From CALGLS01 sp047626155 (GTDB taxonomy: Bacteria; Bacteroidota; Bacteroidia; Chitinophagales; Saprospiraceae), in assembly GCA_047626155.1 (NCBI GenBank), contig JBLHRR010000063.1, positions 1 through 27,852 of the forward strand: 27,852 nt of DNA, in the 5' to 3' direction. Positions 1 through 8,840 of the stretch are shown here, in pieces. The notes under the pieces were generated by a model. The model did no database searches. It was not told the origin of the DNA and saw nothing but the letters and a program-made list of their open reading frames with translations. The stretch's first letter is position 1. Every line of letters begins with the position of its first letter. A program made the translations under genes and the position numbers.

Positions 1-968
1 TTCAAGATAAGCTTCTCGGCCTCTACGAAGAAAAGGAAATTAAAGGAACAGAACTGACTAAAGCGGAAGAAAGCTACTTCTCTGCCCGTGGCGACATCAA
101 TCAAATTGACGACAGCCTCCGGAGCATGAATAAGCGTCGGAATGATGCACAGCAATTGATCCAGTCGCTAAAAGATCGTTTCAACGAGTTCAAACTTGAC
201 CTGGCTTCGATAGGAGAGCGACTTAGAATTGAATTCAACATTACAGTTGAAGACGTTATGACGCAGGAGCTACAGACGGATTTACCAGTTGAAGAACTTC
301 AGGAAAAAGTAGACAAGATCAAAGGTCGATTAGATAATTACGGAGAGATTAATCCAATGGCGGTTGAAGCTTATGATGAAATGAATGAACGCTACGAAGG
401 TATCAATACCCAGCGTCAGGATATCCTAACGGCAAAAGCATCTCTCTTGGATACCATCAAGGAAATTGAAATAACGGCGACAACGCAGTTTATGGACTCC
501 TTCAATAAAGCACGTGGTTATTTCATTGAAGCCTTCCGTACGCTCTTTACCGAAGACGATGATTGTGATTTGAAACTAGACGATCCAGAAAACCCGTTAG
601 AATCTACGATCACCATTACGGCGAAACCTAAAGGAAAACGTCCGGTGAGTATCTCTCAGCTATCAGGAGGGGAGAAGACACTTACGGCGACGGCCTTGTT
701 GTTTGCGCTCTATCTATTGAAGCCCGCTCCATTCTGTATTTTTGATGAAGTGGATGCACCTTTGGATGATGCGAATATTGAGAAGTTCAATAAGATTATC
801 AGACGATTTTCCAATGAGTCACAATTTATCATTGTTACGCACAACAAGCAGACGATGGCGGCGGTGGATGTGATCTACGGGGTTTATATGCCGGAGCAGG
901 GAGTTTCTTCTTTGAGTGTGGTGGACTTTAGGGAGTTGGATCATCAGGCTACTTTGGAGTTGGCGTAA
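1..968 (+). CDS. smc: Chromosome segregation protein SMC, C-terminal part (5' end outside window)
   Basis: This is the carboxy-terminal coiled coil and ATPase head half of an SMC protein. The reading frame is open from base 3, so the gene begins upstream of the window. After charged heptad-like coiled coil come the conserved SMC stretch with 'YGEINPMAVEAY', the ABC signature LSGGEKTLTATALLFA, the Walker B/D-loop CIFDEVDAPLDD and the switch histidine in IVTHNKQTM. SMC homodimers with ScpA/ScpB organise and segregate the nucleoid, and the head hydrolyses ATP between two signature/Walker pairs. The Walker A half and hinge are not in view. The final residues are typical for bacterial SMC, so the 3' end looks intact. 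The gene stops 22 bp before a strong hairpin and converges on the next gene. Identification is secure. Confidence 0.95.
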   Translation, partial: QDKLLGLYEEKEIKGTELTKAEESYFSARGDINQIDDSLRSMNKRRNDAQQLIQSLKDRFNEFKLDLASIGERLRIEFNITVEDVMTQELQTDLPVEELQEKVDKIKGRLDNYGEINPMAVEAYDEMNERYEGINTQRQDILTAKASLLDTIKEIEITATTQFMDSFNKARGYFIEAFRTLFTEDDDCDLKLDDPENPLESTITITAKPKGKRPVSISQLSGGEKTLTATALLFALYLLKPAPFCIFDEVDAPLDDANIEKFNKIIRRFSNESQFIIVTHNKQTMAAVDVIYGVYMPEQGVSSLSVVDFRELDHQATLELA

Positions 969-990
969 GCTGATTGTTGGAATTTATGAA

Positions 991-1030
991 GAAGCCCTTT
1001 CGCGAATGTCGCGAAAGGGCTTCTTTGGTT
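991..1030. terminator. Bidirectional intrinsic terminator between smc and the convergent gene
   Basis: A perfect 14-bp inverted repeat (GAAGCCCTTTCGCG, positions 991-1004, and its complement at 1010-1023) encloses a 5-nt loop. A T-rich run follows on the plus strand, and an A-containing stretch lies on the other side. It sits between two convergent genes and just before the stop codon of the minus-strand gene, so it probably ends transcription from both sides. Confidence 0.85.
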
Positions 1031-2476
1031 TTATTTTCTGCCTTTTTCGAGGGCTTCGATTTTTTCTTTTAGCCAATCATCTGTAGAGACGATGCCTTCG
1101 CTTTTGTCAAATTCTGCTCTGATTTTTTTGATTGATTTCTTATCTCCTGGGATAACTCGGGATAATTTTCGGATGAATTTGATAAAGTCTTTATAATTTT
1201 GCTTTCTCTGTGCAGATAATTTCTTTTGTCGTCCTAAAAATATCCGAAAACTTTCTAGTAATGAGTCAAGAGCATCAATTTCTTCGATTTCGTAGTAAGT
1301 TCTTATCAGCATCGTTTTGGCTCCTAGATTGTAAATTATATCATCGTACTCTATTGTTTGAAGTAATGAAATAACATCTTCGTATTTCTTTTGGTAAAAA
1401 TACAATCGACCTAGATTGAAAGAAACTGCATTTGTCTTGTCAGCATCAGGTAAGAAGTCGCTATATTCTTTAATAAAATTTTCAGACCAGTCATATTTAC
1501 GCATACGAATAGAGGCAGTTAAAATGTTCTTAAAATGCCACGGGGCTAATTCACCTTCATTGAATATTAATTTACTATCAAGCAGTATTACATAAATATG
1601 GAATACCTCGTCATAGAAATTTAAATTTCCTTTGTTTATTTTCCTTATACAATAGTTAAGAGAATGTTCATATATGATTTGAATATCTTCTGAACGAAAT
1701 AATTTACCATATTTTGCTAGAAGTTCTTTTAACTTAAAATAGTGCTCCTCTACTTCAGATTGAATTAAAGTCAAATAAATTTGATAGTAAACAGCAATAG
1801 GAGGTACATCTTCATATTTGTGTTTTTCAATATGAGATATAATTTCATCTATAAAAAGATGGTTGTATTCGTGAGAAAAAAACTTTTGATTGTTTAAAAT
1901 AAAACAATAATATTTTAACTTCTCCGCTAGATAAAAACGATCTAAATTATCACCTACCTCAATTATAAAATCATTCGCGCCTTTCCTTAGTTCCTGTTGA
2001 CTTAAATCAAAGTAATTCCGTTCAATTTTATATTTAAAATAGTAGTAGTCAGATGGTTTGTGTACTTGAGTTAATGATAAGCGTCGTGCTGATTTTATAG
2101 AGCTATCATAAAGATTTTTCATTTTACCTTTGCCAATTGCTTCAATTAAATAAGCAGCTTGATGCAGAGGGTTACCTTCATAGACTTGTTGAGCTAGAAA
2201 TCCTTCTATTAGTTTTAAAAGGTCGGATCTCAATTTTCGAAATCTTACATCATCAAAAGATTTTTCTTCATAAATTTTCAGCCATAATAATTCACCATCA
2301 ATTGGTTTAGGGTTTTTACCCTCTCTGTTTTTATTATGAAATTTTATTATTTCTTCAAATAAAATTATCAGCGCCTCATTTTTATTAAAATAAGGCGAAT
2401 GAATATACTTCCTTAATCGATTCTGTTCGTATTTATCAAAGTAGGAGAGTGCTGAGAAGAGTTTACTGTTTTCCAT
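1031..2476 (-). CDS. Helical-repeat (TPR-like) protein of unknown function
   Basis: I do not recognise a named family. The 481-residue product has no signal peptide or membrane segment and is built almost entirely of predicted amphipathic helices rich in Y, F, K and E. It starts MENSKLFSALSYFDKYEQNR and contains helix pairs of TPR character, for example around residues 350-400 (FNLGRLYFYQKKYEDVISLL). This suggests a cytoplasmic scaffold or protein-binding role, which is inference only. I have an impression that similar ~480-aa proteins recur in Saprospiria genomes, but cannot verify it here. The gene is markedly more AT-rich than smc. A possible -7 box (TATCTTCG on the minus strand, 2510-2517, one mismatch to TAnnTTTG) lies 34 bp upstream of the ATG. 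It shares the 991-1023 terminator with smc. Confidence 0.8.
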   Translation of the reverse strand: MENSKLFSALSYFDKYEQNRLRKYIHSPYFNKNEALIILFEEIIKFHNKNREGKNPKPIDGELLWLKIYEEKSFDDVRFRKLRSDLLKLIEGFLAQQVYEGNPLHQAAYLIEAIGKGKMKNLYDSSIKSARRLSLTQVHKPSDYYYFKYKIERNYFDLSQQELRKGANDFIIEVGDNLDRFYLAEKLKYYCFILNNQKFFSHEYNHLFIDEIISHIEKHKYEDVPPIAVYYQIYLTLIQSEVEEHYFKLKELLAKYGKLFRSEDIQIIYEHSLNYCIRKINKGNLNFYDEVFHIYVILLDSKLIFNEGELAPWHFKNILTASIRMRKYDWSENFIKEYSDFLPDADKTNAVSFNLGRLYFYQKKYEDVISLLQTIEYDDIIYNLGAKTMLIRTYYEIEEIDALDSLLESFRIFLGRQKKLSAQRKQNYKDFIKFIRKLSRVIPGDKKSIKKIRAEFDKSEGIVSTDDWLKEKIEALEKGRK

Positions 2477-2850
2477 AGAATTAGGTGAAGACCATCTGTT
2501 ATTTTGGGACGAAGATAAAGATTAGAGTGTTAAAACGCTTTCTGGTTTAACCGGTAAAAGCAGTTGAATATGAAATTATAATATAAAATAAGTTAAAAAC
2601 ATTATGTGAATTCTACCTAAATAACTATTTTTACTGGTGTAAAAGTAGATATAATTCACAAAAAATAACATATAGAACGGCTAATACTTTATAAGTAATT
2701 GATATTGAGTTAGATACTAGAGCGATTTACTTTTTTTGACCAAAACAGATTTCACATTTATATGATTATGTCCTTGAAATAGGAAATAATTTTTAACAAA
2801 TTGTAACTGTATCGAATCGCTAAGCACAAATTATTTTAAATCCGAACATA
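2477..2850. other. AT-rich divergent intergenic region
   Basis: This 374-bp spacer lies between two divergently transcribed genes and must hold both promoters. It is strongly AT-rich and has no convincing ORF. A near-consensus -7 box for the minus-strand gene (2510-2517) is the only promoter element I can point to. No exact TAnnTTTG is visible on the plus strand ahead of the gene at 2851. No repeat or RNA structure stands out. Confidence 0.5.
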
Positions 2851-5337
2851 ATGAAGAATATATCAAACCCTACATTGATAAGGGCGCTGGCTTGCCTGTG
2901 CATGGTCTTTTCCTCTTGGATTAGTTCTGCACAAAACTATCAGCACCATGAGATCATGATGAATGGCGAGTTCGAATACGAATTTGCTTCTTTTCCTTGG
3001 CCTGACAATCCATCTTCCCCTTCTAACGGGGTGACCGACTCCGAATATCTAGGAATCCTCAATGGTATTTGGCAAAATAGATTGACTTATACACCTGATA
3101 CTGATTTTGTAGGTTTAGACTCTTTTCAAATTTGCTATAATTTTACACCTGACAATACTTTTGGTTGTTTATATTTTGAAGTTGAGGTTGTAGATTATTC
3201 TGTTGTTGCAGTTAATGATTATGTAGGTGCTAATGTAGGAGCACTTGTATCGGTCAACGTAATTGAAAATGACATTTCATCAAGTGGTATTTATAACATT
3301 AAAATAGCAACTTTAGCCAACAATGGCTCTATCTCTGTTGATTCGGATTCCACCATTTTATTCTCACCAGATCCAGGCTTCAAAGGAGCCGCTCAATTCC
3401 ATTATACCATTTGTGATGATGCAGACAAGTGTGACATTGGAATGGTTACGATATTTTATGACGACAGTAGTTCTACATCAGAGGACATTGAATTATCTGT
3501 TAAGAAAAATGGTTTTATTGATTTGATAATCCCAATGCATGAGGACTTCGGTTTTCAGGCACTTCCTAATAATGGTAATGCAGAAATTTATGATGAGAAT
3601 GGCGTTATAAGATATGAACCTTATATCGACTTTGTAGGAACAGATAATTTTACTTGTTATTATGAACACCAAGGAGTTACTAAAATAATCTCCTACCAAA
3701 TTAATACTTTAGACGTAGCTACTGAAAATACGTTTGCTGTCAACGATTTTGCGACGACTGCAATTGATCAGCCGATTACTTTTAATGTTTTAGATAACGA
3801 TGGAAGCTTTGTTTATGTACAGTCAAATACAGAACCAGCCAATGGAACAGTTAATAGGAGTTTAGGAAATATAACCTATACGCCTAACGCTGGTTTTGAA
3901 GGGGCTGAATCTTTTCAATATACTTCCTGTTTACTAGGAACGCCAAGTTGTGAAACAGCAACCATCTATGTTACGACTTCTAATTACGCACCTGCTGCTC
4001 CTGAATTTAACCTACAGACGGCTAAGAATACACCATTAGTAATTGACTACGTTGCTGAAATTGAGAATTGGTCATTCACTGGTCCTGCTGGTGATGAATC
4101 AGACATGGGCGGCTTAGTAGAATACCATCCTGGTAATTCTACGGATACATTGAATGGACAATTAGTAGAGGGTTACAATCTTTTAATTTATACTCCTCCA
4201 ACGGATGAGTTTGATTTGGTTGACGAATTTGAGATTCAATACTGTGCACCAAATGGGACTTGTCAAACAACTAAAATATATGTCAACTTAATTGACATCC
4301 CTGCTTCTGCAAATACAGATACTTTATGTGTAATGGATTGTGTATTTCCAGGTGACGCCAATAATGACGGAGTTGTTAATATGGTGGACATACTTCCAGT
4401 TGGTTTCTCCACGGGTCTAATAGGACCAAGCCGTCTTAACCCAAGTACAGAATGGTATGGACAATATAGTGAAGATTGGGATGGACCAATGGGTGCCATT
4501 AAAAAGCACGTAGACACTGATGGAGATGGAGAGATAACAGGAATGGATACCATGTCGATTAATGCGTACTATGGAAATACCAGTAATTTGGTTGCGGGCC
4601 CTGTAGCAACCTTGGAAAATATTCCAATGTATTTCATTCCTCGTACTCCAAATCCTGGCCCTGGAGATTTGGTGGAAATTGACATCATGTTGGGTACTCC
4701 AGGAACACCAGCTTTCGATATTTATGGTCTCACCTTCTCCTTAGGTTATAATGCAGAAATTGTTGAGGAAGGAACAATGGGTGTTACTTTTAATGACAAC
4801 AGCTGGGCGAGTTATAACTCACCGATGTTGGGCTTTTCAAAAGACAGATATTTAGAAAATAAATTTGATGTTGCTTATACTAGGACTAGTGAAGTCTCTG
4901 CAAATGGATTTGGTATTATAGGGACCGTTGAATTCATTATTATTGAGGATATAGACCTTCGTTTAGACGAACAAATCAGCTTCAACCTCAACTTCAATAA
5001 CTCCCCAGTAACCATGAATGCAGCCGCTCAATACGTAACTATTGCCGGTGCAGACCTAGAAATAAAGATCAATACTAAAGCTCGTAACCAAGATAACCCA
5101 CTCATCGCTTATCCAAATCCAACAGATGACTTACTGAACATTCACTTGAATGGTGGTGATGAGTTGGAAAAAGTGATGATTTTTGACATACTTGGAAATT
5201 TAATGTATGATTCAGGAAATATTTTGGATAAGAGACACGCTATAGATGTTACTAAATTCCATAATGGTTTGTATATTGTGAATGCTTACACCACCAGAGA
5301 GATGCTTTCGATTAAGGCGCAGGTGGAGCACAAATAG
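2851..5337 (+). CDS. Secreted T9SS protein with Ig-like repeats, dockerin-like EF-hands and cohesin-like region
   Basis: This 828-residue secreted or surface protein has a type I signal peptide (residues 1-27, ending SSA before QN). Five tandem Ig-like/cadherin-like repeats follow (about 30-485), each with a Y-x-P-x-x-x-F-x-G-like signature such as YTPDTDFVGLDSF, FSPDPGFKGAAQF, YEPYIDFVGTDNF and YTPNAGFEGAESF. Next come two dockerin-type calcium loops, DANNDGVVNMVDIL (502-515) and DTDGDGEITGMD (555-566), separated by about 40 residues. A cohesin-like beta region (about 590-735) comes after that. The protein ends with a type A T9SS sorting domain (about 751-828: AYPNPTDDLLNIHL, VMIFDILGNLMYD, HNGLYIV). 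It is therefore probably exported by the Sec then T9SS route and anchored or released at the cell surface. Its role (adhesion, scaffold, matrix) is inferred; no catalytic domain is seen. A strong terminator follows, so it is probably monocistronic. Confidence 0.88.
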   Translation: MKNISNPTLIRALACLCMVFSSWISSAQNYQHHEIMMNGEFEYEFASFPWPDNPSSPSNGVTDSEYLGILNGIWQNRLTYTPDTDFVGLDSFQICYNFTPDNTFGCLYFEVEVVDYSVVAVNDYVGANVGALVSVNVIENDISSSGIYNIKIATLANNGSISVDSDSTILFSPDPGFKGAAQFHYTICDDADKCDIGMVTIFYDDSSSTSEDIELSVKKNGFIDLIIPMHEDFGFQALPNNGNAEIYDENGVIRYEPYIDFVGTDNFTCYYEHQGVTKIISYQINTLDVATENTFAVNDFATTAIDQPITFNVLDNDGSFVYVQSNTEPANGTVNRSLGNITYTPNAGFEGAESFQYTSCLLGTPSCETATIYVTTSNYAPAAPEFNLQTAKNTPLVIDYVAEIENWSFTGPAGDESDMGGLVEYHPGNSTDTLNGQLVEGYNLLIYTPPTDEFDLVDEFEIQYCAPNGTCQTTKIYVNLIDIPASANTDTLCVMDCVFPGDANNDGVVNMVDILPVGFSTGLIGPSRLNPSTEWYGQYSEDWDGPMGAIKKHVDTDGDGEITGMDTMSINAYYGNTSNLVAGPVATLENIPMYFIPRTPNPGPGDLVEIDIMLGTPGTPAFDIYGLTFSLGYNAEIVEEGTMGVTFNDNSWASYNSPMLGFSKDRYLENKFDVAYTRTSEVSANGFGIIGTVEFIIIEDIDLRLDEQISFNLNFNNSPVTMNAAAQYVTIAGADLEIKINTKARNQDNPLIAYPNPTDDLLNIHLNGGDELEKVMIFDILGNLMYDSGNILDKRHAIDVTKFHNGLYIVNAYTTREMLSIKAQVEHK

Positions 5338-5412
5338 AATAGTAATTATGTAGTGCTATGAGTATGGCCCTAATTGGGATATGTTCATAGGATTTATATA
5401 ATTTGTAGTAAG

Positions 5413-5452
5413 AAGCTGTATCTTCGGGTACGGCTTTCTTTTTGTCTTTTTT
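5413..5452 (+). terminator. Intrinsic terminator with UUCG tetraloop
   Basis: A 10-bp stem (AAGCTGTATC at 5413-5422 with GGTACGGCTT at 5427-5436, allowing two G-U pairs) is capped by a TTCG loop closed by C-G. A T-rich run (5437-5452) follows directly. It ends transcription of the T9SS protein gene. Confidence 0.88.
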
Positions 5453-5536
5453 GTAGTGTGGGTAACTGCTACGCTACCACAAGGAGGCAACGAAAAGAGC
5501 GATAGAATTTAAAGTATTTTTCAAAGTAAACGACAA

Positions 5537-6310
5537 TTGATAAGTAAAGAAGACGCAATAGCATTGTTGGATAAGTATTTAGAATTGGAATACAATGTGG
5601 ACCCAATACGTAGCCAACTCTCTAAATTAAGAGCACATCGGTTAAGCATCTTTGAAAACGATTATTGCTGGATAATCCCTATGTGTGATGAGAAAGAAAT
5701 GAATCTTGAATCTTTTAAACGTGAAATTGGAAGAGGTATATTCTATGTTGATAAAGAAACAGCTGATATCTTTGAGATTAGAAGTGCTCCACATATTCCC
5801 TTTGAAGAAGACTTTATATATTTCAAGGAACATGGTCATTCACTATTAGATTGGTTTCCCCTCAGAAACATATATATAGTAGCGAAAGTTAAAACACATC
5901 CGGCCCATAAATCTGAACCTTTCCAATTAAAATCCAAATACGAAACTAGGGCGATAGAAACAAAGGAATATTTGCTTCAACATTTTGAGCAAGTTTCTGA
6001 TGACTTCAACAAAGCCCTAGAAATTCGCTATAAACCAATTGACGGTATTGAATGTTTAATAATTGTGAATACAATTCATGATGAAATGCGAATCGCATCA
6101 GAGCAAGATAATACAAGGGACATAAAATCAATTTCACTTCCTTTTACGGGAGGCTTTGATCAATTCACAAAAACACTTATTGAACTTAAAAAATGGATTC
6201 GAGTGAATCATAAACAACTGGGCGATAACACATGGATTGAGGTAGTAGAGAAAAACTGGACTAAAGACTTTAATGATTGGGGCTTAGTTGCTCATTTAAC
6301 GTTTGAATAA
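5537..6310 (+). CDS. Imm35/YrhB-like immunity-domain protein
   Basis: The product has 257 residues. The N-terminal ~95 residues follow the pattern I associate with the Imm35 (YrhB-like) immunity family: ISKEDAIALLDKYLE, an aromatic core ENDYCWIIPM, then GRGIFYVDKETADIFEI and an acidic aromatic helix. The C-terminal ~150 residues are unfamiliar, with no signal peptide, membrane helix or catalytic motif. The start is the TTG at 5537: an in-frame stop lies at 5510, no ATG lies between, and the first internal ATG would remove the conserved N-terminus. Imm35 proteins are often found near polymorphic toxins, but no toxin gene is recognisable on either side, so it may be an orphan. It ends about 130 bp before the MoxR gene, separated by a repeat-like leader. 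Confidence 0.6.
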   Translation: MISKEDAIALLDKYLELEYNVDPIRSQLSKLRAHRLSIFENDYCWIIPMCDEKEMNLESFKREIGRGIFYVDKETADIFEIRSAPHIPFEEDFIYFKEHGHSLLDWFPLRNIYIVAKVKTHPAHKSEPFQLKSKYETRAIETKEYLLQHFEQVSDDFNKALEIRYKPIDGIECLIIVNTIHDEMRIASEQDNTRDIKSISLPFTGGFDQFTKTLIELKKWIRVNHKQLGDNTWIEVVEKNWTKDFNDWGLVAHLTFE

Positions 6311-6440
6311 TAACTGCAACGGCGTTACTAAGACGCTACTCGCTTCGCTTGAAGTTTTTTTTTGCTAACCACGAAGGGTACAAAGGAACATAAAGTTTTC
6401 ACTTATTGAGGATACTAATTAACCAATACACTAACTAAAA
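6311..6440 (+). repeat. Leader repeat copy A upstream of the MoxR gene
   Basis: This segment resembles the one at 7321-7465 in order and content. Both begin AACTGC-AA(C/G)GCGTTAC-like and share CTCGCTTCGCTTG (13 bp) then a T-run. Both then have an AACCAC...AAAGGAACA(C/T)AAAG motif and ATACTAATTAACCAATA (17 bp), just before the start codon region. The two copies flank the MoxR gene as direct repeats. Whether they carry a promoter or are traces of duplication is not resolved. Confidence 0.7.
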
Positions 6441-7322
6441 ATGGCACTAAAGAACATCTGGACTGGGTCTCAACAATACATTTGCGATAGAGAACTCGCG
6501 CAAGCATTTCACATGGCTCGTAGCATCGGTATGCCTTTATTGATTGAAGGGGAACCTGGTACGGGGAAGACGGAACTACCGCTGCAATTTGCAAAAAATC
6601 AAGGACTCGAAATGTTTGTATACCCCGTTGGTTCCAAAAGTTCAGTAGAGCAGTTTGTAGCCAAATTCGATCACGTAAAATACCTAAGGGATTCTCAAGT
6701 GGAAGTGCTCAATGCACAACGTTCTGAAAAAGGAATAGGGAAACAACTGAGCACCGGGGGAAGAAGCACAGAGCGTTTGGAGGATTATGTTTTGAAAGGT
6801 CCTGCCGCGAAAGCTTTTGCTACGCCCAATTCTGTTTTATTAATTGATGAAATAGACAAAGCGCCCAGAGAATTCCCTAATGATTTGTTATATGCTTTAA
6901 GTCATCGCAAATTCATTATGCCGGAAAGCGGAGAGGTCATTGAAGTATCTGAGGAGGATATGCCAGCTATTGTGATCACCAGTAACAGAGAACAAGAATT
7001 ACCGACCGCTTTCAAAGGACGTTGTATTTACCATTATATAAATTTCCCGGAACCGACATTGATGAAGGAAATTGTAGAAAAGCATCACCCGGAATTGAGT
7101 GAGGAACTAGGAGATCGATGTATTTCCTTGTTTTATCAAATGAGGAGTTTGGGATTGGAACGAGCACCAGCTACTCGTGAGTTGCTAAGTTGGATAAAAT
7201 ACCTGAAGGCGTTTGAAAAGGCAGAGGCTTTAACGAAGGTGGATAAAGTAGAAGGACTTGGTGTATTGGCGAAGACGCAGGCTGACTTGGAGAAGCTTAA
7301 ACGCCGATTTGGGAAGGGGTAA
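6441..7322 (+). CDS. MoxR-family AAA+ ATPase
   Basis: The 293-residue cytoplasmic protein has a full AAA+ ATPase core of the MoxR type. Walker A is GEPGTGKTEL (residues 37-46), Walker B is VLLIDEIDKAP (132-142), sensor 1 is ITSNREQELPTAF (179-191), followed by a possible arginine finger in FKGRC (R194) and a helical lid to the C-terminus. MoxR proteins typically act as chaperones that remodel or activate a partner, very often a VWA-domain protein encoded next door, as here. Length is normal for the family. The start ATG follows the conserved leader tail CTAACTAAAA. The leader is shared with the VWA gene downstream, supporting joint expression. Confidence 0.92.
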   Translation: MALKNIWTGSQQYICDRELAQAFHMARSIGMPLLIEGEPGTGKTELPLQFAKNQGLEMFVYPVGSKSSVEQFVAKFDHVKYLRDSQVEVLNAQRSEKGIGKQLSTGGRSTERLEDYVLKGPAAKAFATPNSVLLIDEIDKAPREFPNDLLYALSHRKFIMPESGEVIEVSEEDMPAIVITSNREQELPTAFKGRCIYHYINFPEPTLMKEIVEKHHPELSEELGDRCISLFYQMRSLGLERAPATRELLSWIKYLKAFEKAEALTKVDKVEGLGVLAKTQADLEKLKRRFGKG

Positions 7323-7465
7323 CTGCCAAGGCGTTACGTTTTCTCTTGAGTTGTTTCTCGCTTCGCTTGCAGGTTTTTCAAACCACAAACCTGTCCGCCC
7401 TCAGACGGAGGTCACCAAGGAACACAAAGGTTTTACATATTGGGAATACTAATTAACCAATAAAC
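7321..7465 (+). repeat. Leader repeat copy B between MoxR and VWA genes
   Basis: This is the second copy of the leader found at 6311-6440. It keeps CTCGCTTCGCTTG (7358-7370 region) and ATACTAATTAACCAATA (7446-7462 region). Its AACCACAAA...ACACAAAGG motif is interrupted by a GC-rich insert (about 7389-7411, containing CTGTCCGCCCTCAGACGG). A second GC-rich piece (about 7468-7487) follows, with CCTGT...ACAGG inverted ends across the two. It lies immediately after the MoxR stop. Confidence 0.65.
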
Positions 7466-7511
7466 AAACCCGCCTGATCGGAACAGGTTGGTTCACTTTT
7501 CAACTAAAAAA

Positions 7512-8840
7512 ATGTTTCAAACACTTCCAGCTACTTTCAAAAAGCACAAGCTTCCCGCAGACGTGCGCACCTTGTTGATTGTAAGAAAAGCAATGGACAA
7601 GCAGTTGGTTCGTACACTAGGAGATTTGTATTATTTGCTACGTGGCCTGATCACTTCGACACCTACCGACTTTGGTCCTTTCGCCGCTGCCTTTTATGAT
7701 TACTTTTTAGGAGTAGACATCAAGCCAGGAGAGAAATTGGAAAATGCCATCATCCGATCTGCTGCTTTCCAGGAATGGAAAACCAGTTATTTTGAGGAGG
7801 CGGCGGATCTTGAAGACAAAAGTGATCTTGATTTGGTGGATCAGTACCTTGATGAAATTCATACGACAACTTATGATATACAGAAAGTCCTTTCGGGAAA
7901 GGATATTTTGAAAAAGGATGATCCTGATCTCGCAGATTCAGTTACAGATGGTGAGGCAGAAAACACAGAAAGCACTTTACAACAGGCCGCTGATTATCGG
8001 GACATTCCTTTGGAAGAACTCTTGGAGCGAATGAGACAGGTGGCAGAGCAACAAAGAGGAAAACATACAGGTGGTAGTCATTGGATTGGCAGTGGTGGGA
8101 TTTCACCTTATGGGAATAACGGAGCAGCGATAGGAGGAATCAGAGTAGGGGGGAGTGGCGGCGGAAAAATGGCACGTAAAGTTGTCAACAGCCGACAATT
8201 TTATCCGGTGGATACAAAGTCAATACTTAAAGACGATAATGTGGATGCGGCATTGGCTGCGCTTAAGGGAATTTATGACGAAACAACAGACACTGAACTG
8301 GATATTCCTAAAACGATAACGGAAGGTGTTCGTGAAGGTGGTTTGTTTTTACCTTATGAAAAAGAAAAATTCAATCAGAAGGTGGAAGTCATTTTGATTA
8401 TAGATAATGGAGGTTATTCCATGACGGGTTATATTAAATCAGTGACTAAGCTTTTCTCAAAAATGAAAACTCGTTTTGCGCATGATTTAAAAACCTATTA
8501 CTACCACAACACTATTTACGGTGGTGTTTATAGCGATGTAAGTCGTCGCAATTTTATTTCTGTAGATAAACTGTTAGAACACCCAAAGAGCTATAGTGTT
8601 TTTGTAATTGGTGATGCGGACATGGCGCCTTACGAATTGGATCGAAGTAGCGTAATGAATTGGATGGCCCTGGAAGAACACTTTCCTAAAATGACCTGGC
8701 TAAATCCATTAAAAGAAACTTTTTGGCATAGTTCAATGACGGTGATGGCTTTGCAGCAAATTCTCCCGATGTATTATCTTAGCCCAGAAGGCATTCAAAA
8801 TGCAGTTTTGGACATGAATCGGAAAGGAAGGAGAAAGTAA
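7512..8840 (+). CDS. VWA-domain protein (CoxE-like), MoxR partner
   Basis: The product is 442 residues from the ATG at 7512. An in-frame TTG at 7488 would add eight residues, but the ATG sits in the same AACTAAAAAA context as the MoxR start and is preferred. The N-terminal ~180 residues are helical and acidic. A glycine-rich linker (about 183-218, GGSHWIGSGGISPYGNNG) follows, then a VWA fold (about 290-430) starting VEVILIIDNGGYSM (292-305) and including VFVIGDADMAPYE (363-375). The expected metal-site motif DxSxS is altered to DNGGYS, keeping Asp and the last Ser. CoxE-like VWA proteins usually work with an adjacent MoxR ATPase, as found here, in metal-centre or complex maturation. The substrate is unknown. 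No signal peptide is seen. Confidence 0.87.
   Translation: MFQTLPATFKKHKLPADVRTLLIVRKAMDKQLVRTLGDLYYLLRGLITSTPTDFGPFAAAFYDYFLGVDIKPGEKLENAIIRSAAFQEWKTSYFEEAADLEDKSDLDLVDQYLDEIHTTTYDIQKVLSGKDILKKDDPDLADSVTDGEAENTESTLQQAADYRDIPLEELLERMRQVAEQQRGKHTGGSHWIGSGGISPYGNNGAAIGGIRVGGSGGGKMARKVVNSRQFYPVDTKSILKDDNVDAALAALKGIYDETTDTELDIPKTITEGVREGGLFLPYEKEKFNQKVEVILIIDNGGYSMTGYIKSVTKLFSKMKTRFAHDLKTYYYHNTIYGGVYSDVSRRNFISVDKLLEHPKSYSVFVIGDADMAPYELDRSSVMNWMALEEHFPKMTWLNPLKETFWHSSMTVMALQQILPMYYLSPEGIQNAVLDMNRKGRRK

Noticed and set aside
4263..4553. 96-aa open frame on the minus strand
   Set aside because: It lies wholly inside the dockerin-like coding region of the T9SS protein; the opposite frame has clear domains.
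5537..6440. Toxin-immunity pair at the Imm35-like gene
   Set aside because: No toxin domain was found in either neighbour.
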